64,000 bases of DNA from Leishmania martiniquensis (Eukaryota > Euglenozoa > Kinetoplastea > Trypanosomatida > Trypanosomatidae), in contig NC_090167.1 in assembly GCF_017916325.1 (NCBI RefSeq), forward strand, positions 476,501-540,500, given 5' to 3'. This document shows, in pieces, positions 41,147 to 50,100 of the stretch. Both the position numbers and the translations under genes were made by a program. Numbering within the stretch: position 1 is the stretch's first letter; every line of letters begins with the position of its first letter. The notes below the pieces were generated by a model, which saw only the letters and a list, made by a program, of their open reading frames with translations, was not told where the DNA came from and did no database searches.

Positions 41147-42811
41147 ATGAAGGAGCTTGACTCGACCATCATGTGCGGAAAAGGCGTGGAGGACGGCATC
41201 TATGTCCATTTCTTCGGTCTGGATGGAAAGGCCGCAATGCTGGCCTGCGACATGTACGGCATTCTCCCGAAAAACCTTCTCTACCTGCCGAAGCACGCCT
41301 TCATCGAGACTGGGGGTGAGAGTGAGCAGATCGTGCTGGTGCGGTACACTATGTGCGAACGTAGCCGTCAAGGCACCTTTCGCACCTTGTTAGGTGCCAA
41401 GTCAAAGCTGATCGAGGAGGGTAAAGTGGAAACGCTCTGGAAAGAACGTTGCCGCACACTGCCTAATGCGTCGCCCTGCCCGCGGTTTACGGCAAAGCAA
41501 CTGGAAGAAACCGCTGCGGCACTGGACACAGACAGTGAAAGTGACAGCGAGTGGAAGGTTGACGAGCGTGGCATGCTGAAGCCGCCGCCGCCGCCACAGC
41601 CACAGCAGGTTGTATCACCATGTGCCTCCGTCAACGCAGAGGGCCAGGCGAACGCAGAGGCTGTCACACGAAAGGACAGCAAGTTGTGCGTGACGACGTC
41701 GGATGCGGCCTATGGCGGTGGGCAAGAGACGGCTCCTCCGTCACCGCGGTACACGCAAGGCTTCTTCAGCGCAGACGACGGCGCCACTACTGTCACTCGC
41801 ACCGAGGCCGCAGGCGACAGTCTCGCTCTCGCCGCCGACGCAAAACCGATGACGCAGCAGCCACACAATACCAATAGGCCCTACACGCTTGTGAAGCTGC
41901 TTGGACTGCCCCGGCGACGAAAGCCACCCTCAAAGCCGCCGGCTATTCCAAGCGCCTACTTCCCGCGCACGCGCGAGACACTGACCATCGAAGAGCAGGA
42001 ACTGGCTGCCAAGGAAAAGGACCTTTGCCGCTTTAGTCGTAGGGCAACAAGGCACCTACGCGCAAGGCAGCAGGAGCGATGCAGCGGTTACTCCACACCT
42101 CGACGCAGTACCTCTCTCCCTCCTCTCATCTCCTCCCCTGTGCCGTGTACGGATACCACTCGCATCCTCCAGTCAGCGAGGCTTCGCAGTTGCCGCGAAA
42201 GGGTAGCCATGCAGCGAGTGGCGGAAGTGCATCTGCGCTCCCTGGCCGGGCGCTACGAGCAAGCCCGCGCCATCGAAGATGAGATGGAGGCGGTTCCCAC
42301 GCTTGGAACATTGGAGCACATGCTCGAGTACCAAAAATCCATCGGCGTGACCCCCGCGTTCGAGGACCGCATTCAGATTAGAGCAGAGCGTGAGGAGTCC
42401 CGCGCGGCGGCCCAACAGCAGACACGGCAGGCCGAAGTCGATCGCGTTTGCGCGATCGAGCAGAAGGAGCAGCGTGCGCAAGAGGTGGCGAAACGGGAGT
42501 GTGATGAGAAGAAGGACATCTCCGCCGAGGTGAAACGGACACTTCAACTCATCACTCACTGGAAAAGGATGGCGGCGCAGCGGCAGCGAGTCGCCCACTT
42601 GGGAAGCATTCTCGGCCGGAGTGCGTCGCGGCATGACAAGGCGGATAGGTACATTGAGAAGAAGCGCGCGGCCGCGAACATGCTGCGCTACGAGCATGAC
42701 CAACAGGAGGTGCATCGCCGTCAGCTCCACGACACGATTCGAGGCATGCTTGTTCAAAAGACCTTTTTAGACACGGACTTGGTGAGTGACGATATGAATG
42801 CCGTCGCGTGA
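41147..42811 (+). CDS. Hypothetical protein with globular N-terminus and coiled-coil C-terminus
   Basis: This 554-residue protein is not recognised. Residues 1-120 look globular and well conserved in style (GIYVHFFGLDGKAAMLACDM, LPKHAFIETGG). An acidic DTDSESDSEW patch follows near 126, and a Pro/Gln run near 145. A low-complexity stretch continues to about 270. From about 280 the protein is strongly helical and charged (EEQELAAKEKDLCRFSRR), with probable coiled coils around 345-440 (ARAIEDEMEAVPTLGTLEHM) and 415-540 (RQAEVDRVCAIEQKEQRAQE). There is no signal peptide or membrane helix. Such a layout is common among trypanosomatid cytoskeletal and flagellar proteins, but this is a guess. The start is the first ATG after the predicted acceptor. 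Confidence 0.85.
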   Translation: MKELDSTIMCGKGVEDGIYVHFFGLDGKAAMLACDMYGILPKNLLYLPKHAFIETGGESEQIVLVRYTMCERSRQGTFRTLLGAKSKLIEEGKVETLWKERCRTLPNASPCPRFTAKQLEETAAALDTDSESDSEWKVDERGMLKPPPPPQPQQVVSPCASVNAEGQANAEAVTRKDSKLCVTTSDAAYGGGQETAPPSPRYTQGFFSADDGATTVTRTEAAGDSLALAADAKPMTQQPHNTNRPYTLVKLLGLPRRRKPPSKPPAIPSAYFPRTRETLTIEEQELAAKEKDLCRFSRRATRHLRARQQERCSGYSTPRRSTSLPPLISSPVPCTDTTRILQSARLRSCRERVAMQRVAEVHLRSLAGRYEQARAIEDEMEAVPTLGTLEHMLEYQKSIGVTPAFEDRIQIRAEREESRAAAQQQTRQAEVDRVCAIEQKEQRAQEVAKRECDEKKDISAEVKRTLQLITHWKRMAAQRQRVAHLGSILGRSASRHDKADRYIEKKRAAANMLRYEHDQQEVHRRQLHDTIRGMLVQKTFLDTDLVSDDMNAVA

Positions 42812-43862
42812 GAATGCATCGCTTCTCCTTTTTTTCTTCTCTTCGCTCTCCTGCTTTCATGTGCACGTGGGAGCACATGGTCAAGAGGACGGAATCGGCG
42901 CGCCGCCACATCGCGCTTGCGCCTCGCTCTGAGGCGTATCCCAATGTGGGCCTTTCCTCTGCCGATAGTCTCTTATTCATTTCTTCTCTCTCTTTCCCTC
43001 TTTGCCTCTCTGTGTGTGCCCCCCCCCTCCCCTTGCGGGTGGGTGCAGCTCATGTACATGATTATGTTAGCGTATATTTTTTCTCCCCTCTTTTTCGTTT
43101 GCTACTCAGAGTACGGAAAAGGGGGGTGAAGAAGGATGCGTCTTCTACTTCTCCTCCTTTCCCACTCTGCACCCCCCCCGCCCGCATGAAAGATGTGGAT
43201 GACCGCGGTGGTGTCTGGTAAGCCGCGGAAAGGAGAGCGCCTGATGGGAGTGAAAAGAGTCGTGCAAGCCTCCCTCCCCCTCCACCGCTCGTCCGAGCCT
43301 GTTCATGCGAGACCCGTCTCTCTCCTTCGCGCATTATGTGCTGGTCGTGTTCTCATTGATGATGCGCCATGTCTCTGTTCGCGTCTGGAATATCTACGTG
43401 CGTGTTTGCCCGTTATGCAACGACGCAGGAGAGCAACAAAATTCCACCTCCCTGTTTCCAGAGTGTGTGAGCGTCATGCAGCAGACCGTCAACAGGCGCT
43501 GCTTCGACCAATCCCTCGCTCAAGTACGGAGTCAGATGCCCCCTATTCTGACCCCCTCCTCCCCTCCCCCATATCCGCGATAGCGCGCGTGGGTGTGTAT
43601 ATCTCGTGAACGTCTTTGGTCCTCTTTTGCCGTCTTCGTCCTCCTTCCCTGGCGCTGCCCTTCAGTGAGGGAAACGATACCTTTCGCCAATCGCCACACC
43701 ACAGGCACACCGCACACCTTTCTGCGAGGCCGCCGCCGACGACAGCAAAGAAAAAGAAAAGATAAACTGGAGCGACGCGCAACAAGAATGTTTCCTCGTT
43801 ACCGGTGAGTAACGGACGGAAGCAAACCAAATCTGCGTGCAACTCTCTCGTGCGCAGACACC
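42812..43862. other. Intergenic/UTR region
   Basis: C/T-rich spacer. A pyrimidine tract ending in CCTTCAG (AG at 43664-43665) could be the acceptor for the next gene; that leader would contain a 6-codon uORF at 43787. A second AG at 43856-43857 lies 5 nt before the start. Confidence 0.5.
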
Positions 43863-45749
43863 ATGGCAGACACAGCGGACCTCACCAATTTGGCGCTTGA
43901 GCAGGCCCTATACGAAAAGGTTGAGCGCGCGGACCCGCTGCCGGCGTGGGAGAGTGTGGTGCTGCCTTGCAAAGCGATTCCGACCGCTTTCTCCACTTTG
44001 CGCGATAGCGGGCTACGCCTTCTCGTCGATGACTTCCCAACGGAGAACGGGGACGAGCTACAGCTGCGGACGCTTCCGCCGCTAGCCGCGACAGAGCCGG
44101 CTCTTAGTACCAGCACTCCGGCTCCGCAGTCATCACAGCATCTTTCCGTTCGTTGTGTCCCTGTGGAGAGTGTCTCGACGATCAGCCCACTCCCCGCCAA
44201 GGCGACTGGGCCGCTGTGCACGCGCGGAGTAGCGGCCCTTCGTCCGCCAAACGAGGCGTCCGTGCCTGGCGCCGCGGTGCGTGATGCCCAGAACTTCTTG
44301 CTCGACCGATGCAGACCTACTGCCCGAGAAATGGACGTGTCACTGAACGTCTACGACCTCTCATGCGGGTATCTTAGGCAGTATGGGCAAGACTTGGTTG
44401 ACCTAGAGACCCCCGGCGTCTACCACTCCGGCATTGTCTGCTATGGAGTGGAGGTGTACTTTGAGGGCGGCATCGGCGTCGCCGCGGCAGGTCGCACGCG
44501 TTTTGGTAACAAATACCGCACCCATCACCTCGGCGTAACAACGAGACCTGTTACAGAGTTCCTCCGGTGGATTTCCGTGCGGGCCATTCATGTTAACCAG
44601 ATCCACGACTACCACCCTGTGCGGCACAACTGCCACCATTTCACCGACGAAGCAGCCCAATTTCTTCTGGGTGAGAGTGCCGGTATTCCGCCATATCTCT
44701 TCAGCACAGTGGAGCGTCTTGTGAAGACGGAGGTGGGCGCTGCAGTTGCAGAGATTGTGACTCTCACCACCCACGGCATGCAGAGCGCTGTTGCGCGGCA
44801 GATGCGCTCCCGCACAGTCGAGCGGCAGTGCAGCGTCGATATGCAACTGAGTGCCGCTACAGCCTGCGGTGTCATGACCCTGCCGCCGACTGCTGCGGTG
44901 CTCTTTCGGGCCAGCGACCTTCACCTCGCCAAACGGCTGGTCCTCGACCTCCGACCGTACGTGACAGGACTCATCAAGCGAAAACACATGAAGCCAGCTG
45001 CTTTGATGTTGCTGGAGGGGCTGTCTAGCTCACTGGTGGAAGGCACCGACTGTGTCGAGCCGAAGCTGGTGCTCAACTACATGGAGATGGTCACAGAGTC
45101 GCTTCTGCGCACCCCAATGGCGACCTGGGGACCCGTTTTCAATGGGCTCCGAGTGGCGGTGCTGCACAAGTTGTGTCTCATCAACTGCGTGTTTCATACA
45201 AAGCTGATGTCCATCCTGATGCTCGCAGCACGCGACTTTCCGCGCTTGTTGCCAGATGGGCGAGTGGCGTTTCTTCGGCTGGTGTGCAACTTTGCCTGCG
45301 GCGCTCATGGCGCGATTGTCTACTGCGACAGTCGTTACCGCGATTCCTGGGTGTCGATTGTTGGCTTAGGCCTGATGGATAGTAGCAGCACGGTCGTGTA
45401 CACGGCCGCGTGCCTGGCCTTGAACCTCGCGGTGGCCATCGTCACCACGTCAACTTTGTCTTTGAGGCGCGACATGGCGCAGCTCGCCGACGACCACTAC
45501 GCGCTACGCCTCGCAACGCTGATTTTGTATAACCTACGCTGCCGCAGCACAGAGCAGCTCCCCGAACCGTCCTTCAACATGATCTTGCTGGCGCTCTATT
45601 GGCTTGTTTCGAGCAATACAGCTGCGCTAGAGTACGTCGTGTCGCACTCCTTCCAGCTGCGCTACACCGAGCTCCTCGAAAGGTGCAGCTCCAATGAGAG
45701 CCGCGCACTAGTTTGTCTTCTGAAGACCCTACACGACCTTTACGTTTAG
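43863..45749 (+). CDS. PPPDE (DeSI-like) cysteine peptidase with C-terminal PUL domain
   Basis: This 628-residue two-domain protein has a PPPDE papain-fold peptidase in the middle (about 158-285). Its markers are MDVSLNVYDLSCGYLRQYG, GVYHSGIVCYGVEVYFEGGI with catalytic H188, and HPVRHNCHHFTDEAAQFLLG with catalytic C257. The family includes DeSI-type deSUMOylating and deubiquitinating enzymes. The C-terminal third (about 345-628) is all-helical armadillo-like sequence with the PUL-domain character of Doa1/PLAA: FPRLLPDGRVAFLRLVCNF, then a conserved-looking CLALNLAVAIVT. PUL domains bind Cdc48/p97. The combination suggests a ubiquitin- or SUMO-processing enzyme recruited to Cdc48. Residues 1-150 are Pro/Ser-rich without recognised domains. 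Confidence 0.9.
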   Translation: MADTADLTNLALEQALYEKVERADPLPAWESVVLPCKAIPTAFSTLRDSGLRLLVDDFPTENGDELQLRTLPPLAATEPALSTSTPAPQSSQHLSVRCVPVESVSTISPLPAKATGPLCTRGVAALRPPNEASVPGAAVRDAQNFLLDRCRPTAREMDVSLNVYDLSCGYLRQYGQDLVDLETPGVYHSGIVCYGVEVYFEGGIGVAAAGRTRFGNKYRTHHLGVTTRPVTEFLRWISVRAIHVNQIHDYHPVRHNCHHFTDEAAQFLLGESAGIPPYLFSTVERLVKTEVGAAVAEIVTLTTHGMQSAVARQMRSRTVERQCSVDMQLSAATACGVMTLPPTAAVLFRASDLHLAKRLVLDLRPYVTGLIKRKHMKPAALMLLEGLSSSLVEGTDCVEPKLVLNYMEMVTESLLRTPMATWGPVFNGLRVAVLHKLCLINCVFHTKLMSILMLAARDFPRLLPDGRVAFLRLVCNFACGAHGAIVYCDSRYRDSWVSIVGLGLMDSSSTVVYTAACLALNLAVAIVTTSTLSLRRDMAQLADDHYALRLATLILYNLRCRSTEQLPEPSFNMILLALYWLVSSNTAALEYVVSHSFQLRYTELLERCSSNESRALVCLLKTLHDLYV

Positions 45750-45966
45750 CCACCGCAAATGTTTTCGTGGCGGAGTCATGAAGTCGCCACTCTCCTCCTT
45801 TTTCTCTCACTGTTCGGTTTCGTTTGTCAGCTGCGCAACTGAATAGCAAACATATTTGTCTCCTTGCACTATACCTGTCCGCATCGGCTTCATATTTTCT
45901 TTGGCTGTTCTGCCTCCTTTAGAGACGTGTCGGGGCACAGCTGTCATTGCGTGCGGAATTTCAGTG

Positions 45967-46342
45967 GCCTCCCATGCCCCCGCTTCTCTCCTCCTCCCTC
46001 CCCCCTCTCTCTCCCTCTCTCGCTCTGCGTGAGTGCAAGCAAAGCGGTTTCCCATCTGCATGCCAAGTGGCACTCCTCTTGTGCTGGCGGCCCCGGGTGC
46101 AGCGGCCGCGACGCATGGGCGGGTCGGAGGGATTTTTCCGTGCCATCGCTGTCGGCGGGTCGAGTGGGCGGTGGTGCTGCGCTGCTGTCTCCATGGATGT
46201 GGCCGGTCACGGTGTCGGCGTGGCCTGGGCGTGTCGGAGGTGGCGGTGCACGGAGGGCCCGAGTCGGCGCGTTTCTGCGCCGCTGCTGCACCACCACGCC
46301 ATGGGCCGGGGGAGGGTTCGGGGTCATGCCTAGTGGCAACTC
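45967..46342. repeat. 376 bp dispersed direct repeat, copy B
   Basis: Identical over its full length to 19688-20063, same orientation, at a constant offset of 26,279 bp with no gaps. The flanking sequence is unrelated on both sides. Its likely position in the 3' UTR of the preceding gene matches the habit of Leishmania SIDER elements, which can affect mRNA stability or translation. Whether it belongs to that family needs a comparison with consensus elements. Confidence 0.9.
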
Positions 46343-46806
46343 GTGTGGTGTAGGGCAGAGAGGCTGACAGCAATGAAAAAGAAGAGGAGCTTTATGTATT
46401 GGTCAGGGTGTTGTTCCTCGGTTGCTTACCTTCACTTGTCGTCAGCGCGCTGCGTGCTAGTCAAAGCGAAAGAAAGGAGGGGGGCAAAAGCATGTGGGAG
46501 GCGGGTGAGCGGCTGACCCACGTGCTGATAGCGCCCGGCAGCGCTGAGGGCGCCCACTGGGTGTGGCGTGATAGCGGCTCACGTCTTGACGCTGATTGCT
46601 CCTCTGGAAAGTGTTCCAGGTGTGTCTAGTAGCCTGCAGCTTAGGCGGATCCTCGTCCAGCGAGTGGTGAAGGTGCGCGACGCCAAGTCCTTATTTTGCT
46701 CGAATGCACGCGCCATTCCCATCATATTCTCCCCACCTCTCCTCCTCCTCCACTCTTCCCCTCCCCACTCCCTCGTGCGCCCAACGGATGTCGATTCCTC
46801 ATTGGG

Positions 46807-46832
46807 GTCTTCTTTCTCGAGCTCCGTTTCAG
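46807..46832 (+). promoter_or_regulatory. CPSF160: Predicted spliced-leader acceptor for CPSF160
   Basis: TCTTCTTTCTCGAGCTCCGTTTCAG gives AG at 46831-46832. The 320 bases to the start codon at 47153 contain no ATG, which supports both the acceptor and the start. Confidence 0.55.
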
Positions 46833-47152
46833 GTGACGCGCATCTCTCCTGCACCTTGTCTGCATCCGAGCAGATCGGAGCGTAGGTGAACGGCGGGCTG
46901 TGTCCGGGTACGGCATTTCAAAGACGAGGAAACGGGCTTGCTGAGGTGGCCAAGTGAAGGTGCGATACGGCGCACCTTGGATCGGATAGCTAGACCACTT
47001 CGCAGCAGCTCGCCAGCAAAACTTTCTACGCATCGGCCATCCTAATCGACGTGCGCATTTTCACGCAATTTTCGAAGCAGAAGAAGGAAAGGAACACTTG
47101 CTGAGGTAAAGCAGAAGGCTCCGCAGCCCACTCGCCCACACGCATAATCGCT

Positions 47153-50100
47153 ATGCTCCACACAGCCGTGGCGCCGGCACTGCCGGCCTCGGTGGTGACG
47201 CACACCATCTCGGGTTATTTTCTCCCAGACTCGCTGGCGGCGCAGAAGCAAAAAGAGGTAGTGGTCATTCGACAGAACCACCTCACCATGTACCGCGTAA
47301 AGCGTACGCCGCCCAACGGCATCTCAACGGAGCTGCCGACGGCGGAGCACCTTGGTGAGGTGGCGGAGGTGTCTCTGCACGCGCCACCGCTGGCGGCCGC
47401 AAGATGCCGACCGTTTCGGGCCACCTCTGAGGTCGTGGTGCTTCTTTTTGATGACTTCCACGTATCTTTCCTGATGTACAACCCGGTTACCGTTCAGTTC
47501 GATACGGTGGCCCTCGTGCAGTTGGACGACCGTCAGTTGAGCCTCGATCGGTGCCCGCTCAGCGCCATGCTGCGTGTCGATGAGACGGGGACCTTTGTCG
47601 CCGTGCTGGCCAAGCGGAGCGACCTCTTTTTTTTTCCGGTGATTGAAATGATTGATTCGCAGGCAATGGCACGCGTGCAGGCGATGGGTGCAGCGACGAC
47701 TTCTTCGAACTCGACTGTTGAACCTGCTGCCTTCGCGGGCAACGAGGAGGCTATTGTGGCGGCGACGGCAGCAGCAATAGCAAAGCCAACAGTGGCGCTG
47801 AACGCATGGGGAGACGAGGACGACGACGACGACGAAGTGACAAACGCGCGCAAGCTGACCGAGGTGTCGAATGGAAAGCAGGAAGTTACCCAGGAAAAGA
47901 GGGCAAGTGACGTGAGTGATTTGGCTACTGGTCAAGGCTCTGCAGATACTGCGCCAACCTCGTCGGAGAAGGTGACGCAGGTCGGTGGCACTGCACTACT
48001 GCTGCGCGTCGGCACCGTGACCCACTGGCGCCTGCAAGATGTGAAGGCGACGCTGCGCAACATCCGCGACATTCAATTTGTGGAATCGGCTGGAGAGCCG
48101 CTGCTGGCGCTCTTGTTCGAGAGGCAGCCGACATGGGCGGGTCGAGTGAAGCTGCTGGAGTGGCGCAGCAAGACAGTGGAGTCGCACATGCTAACATGCT
48201 CTATCGAGTGGGTGAAAATTACACTGGCAAACTCGATGGCGCCGCACATGCTCTCGCTCAGCGAGGTGGACGGCTTGCCGTACGACGTGACGAGCATGAC
48301 ACCGCTCCCAGCCTTCGAGGATGTGCCGTCGGCTGTGCTGTGCGTGAGTCGCAACATGATGGTGCACGTGAGCACCAAAAGCGGCTACGGCGTCTTCGTG
48401 AACGCCAACGGTGAAGAGCAGGCGCGCCACTCAAAGTCGTCGGCGGTGAGTTTCGAGGCGGTACAGTGGCGTAGCGCGTCTCAGGCAACCTCCACCGACC
48501 TGGTTAAGGTGAACCTGAACTTTGCGAACGCCACGGTGGTGCTCCTCTCGCAAGAGGCGACGACGCAGGGAGCGCCGCTGGGTGCTGCCTCTATTCCAGA
48601 GGATCGCAGTCAACGCCTACTTGTCGTGACGGAGGAGGAAGGGACCGCCGTGGAGGTGCACCTGCAGAGCCACGGCTACACGGTTGGCAGCATCAGTGCG
48701 GAAATTATCATGACCGGCTGCTTCTGCTCCTCGCATGCGGCCATCGATACCACGCGGTTCTTTTTCGGCGCCTTGAACGGGGATTCACGCTTCATTGCAT
48801 GCACCCCAAATGACCCGTGCAAGGTGCTGCAGAAGTTTGTAGGTATCGGCCCTGTGCGCGACATGGACATAGTCGACACCACCACCGCCGCGGCCTCCGC
48901 GGGGGCGGAGGATGACACAATCGATCCGTCCATCGAGGCCTCGCCTTACGCAAACCTCTTCCGCAGCGTGGAGCTGGAGGCCCAGCCGCGCATGACAGCT
49001 GCGCAGCGGAAGGCCGTCATGGACCTCGCACTGTGCTCCGGAAGCGGCTCGGCTGGAAGCCTCTCCATCTTGCGGCGATCCATCCGTAGCCGCGTCGTGC
49101 GGCAGGAGGATCTGAACGCCATTTCCGTCTTCTTTCTCGAGTCCGCCAACGCCGATACCCGAAAGCGTCCCCGAGACGTCGTGGACGAAAGAGCGAGGGG
49201 TGATGCACCCTCAACGGCGTCAGCAGTCGGCTCCGGCAGTGTACCGCACCCGCACCTGCTCATTAGCGGCTCGAACTTTTCCATTCTCTTTGCGGTGCGT
49301 AGTGACTCAGTGCAGCAGGTCCGCGGGGCTGCTCTCGGCGTGGCTGTTCGCACCGTTTACGCGGCGCATGTGGACTGGATTCCGGGCCTGCTGCAGGTAA
49401 CGGAGACGGAGCTGCGACTTCTGTCCTCCGACGGCAAGCGGCGGCTGGCGAGCACCGAGTTGAGGACACTGCCGGCGATTCAGCGAGCCAGTAGTCAGGG
49501 CGCCGCGGCAAACCTGGCACTGTCTGCCTTGTTGGTCGCCGAAATGCGGTGCGTGCTTGTCCGCTTCACAGATGGACAGCTCCTGTCCTTTGGCCTGGAG
49601 GATGGCAGGGCAATGTCGACGGCGACTCTGCTCCTAGAGAAGGTGACGGCTGTCGCATTGTGGGGATCGGCAGCGGGGCACCCGCAGCCATGTCAGAGCA
49701 CGCTGCTCGTGGTGCAGAACATGGACCTCATTTTTTACGCGCTGCCATCACCACAAGTGGTGCGGCGGGTGTCGAGTTTTCCCAACTTCGCGCTCATTCC
49801 TCCTTTTGCGATGGAGGGGGTCGAAACGCCAGCAGTGAAACTGCGCGAGCGGCTGAATGCTGAGCCACTGCCCACCATCACGCATCTCTCCGTCTTCGGT
49901 CAGCACGAGGACATAGCTGTGTCAGTGGCGCCGACGGAGGCAACTCTTGTGCTCATTCTGTCATCCGGGGAGCTCGTGACCTACCGCGTTGTCCCTGCGG
50001 ACGCCGACGGTCCCCGTAGGTGTGTAAAAGTCATTTATCACATCCTGGACGCGGCGCCAGAGGTGGATGTGGTGGAGACTATCGAGGCTCGAAAGAAGCG

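Larger units (their letters stand above)
45750..47152. other. Intergenic/UTR region carrying the second copy of the 376 bp repeat
   Basis: Contains copy B of the 376 bp repeat (45967-46342), starting 217 bp after the PPPDE-PUL stop codon and so probably inside its 3' UTR. The remainder is CT-rich spacer and the ATG-free leader of the CPSF160 gene. Confidence 0.6.
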
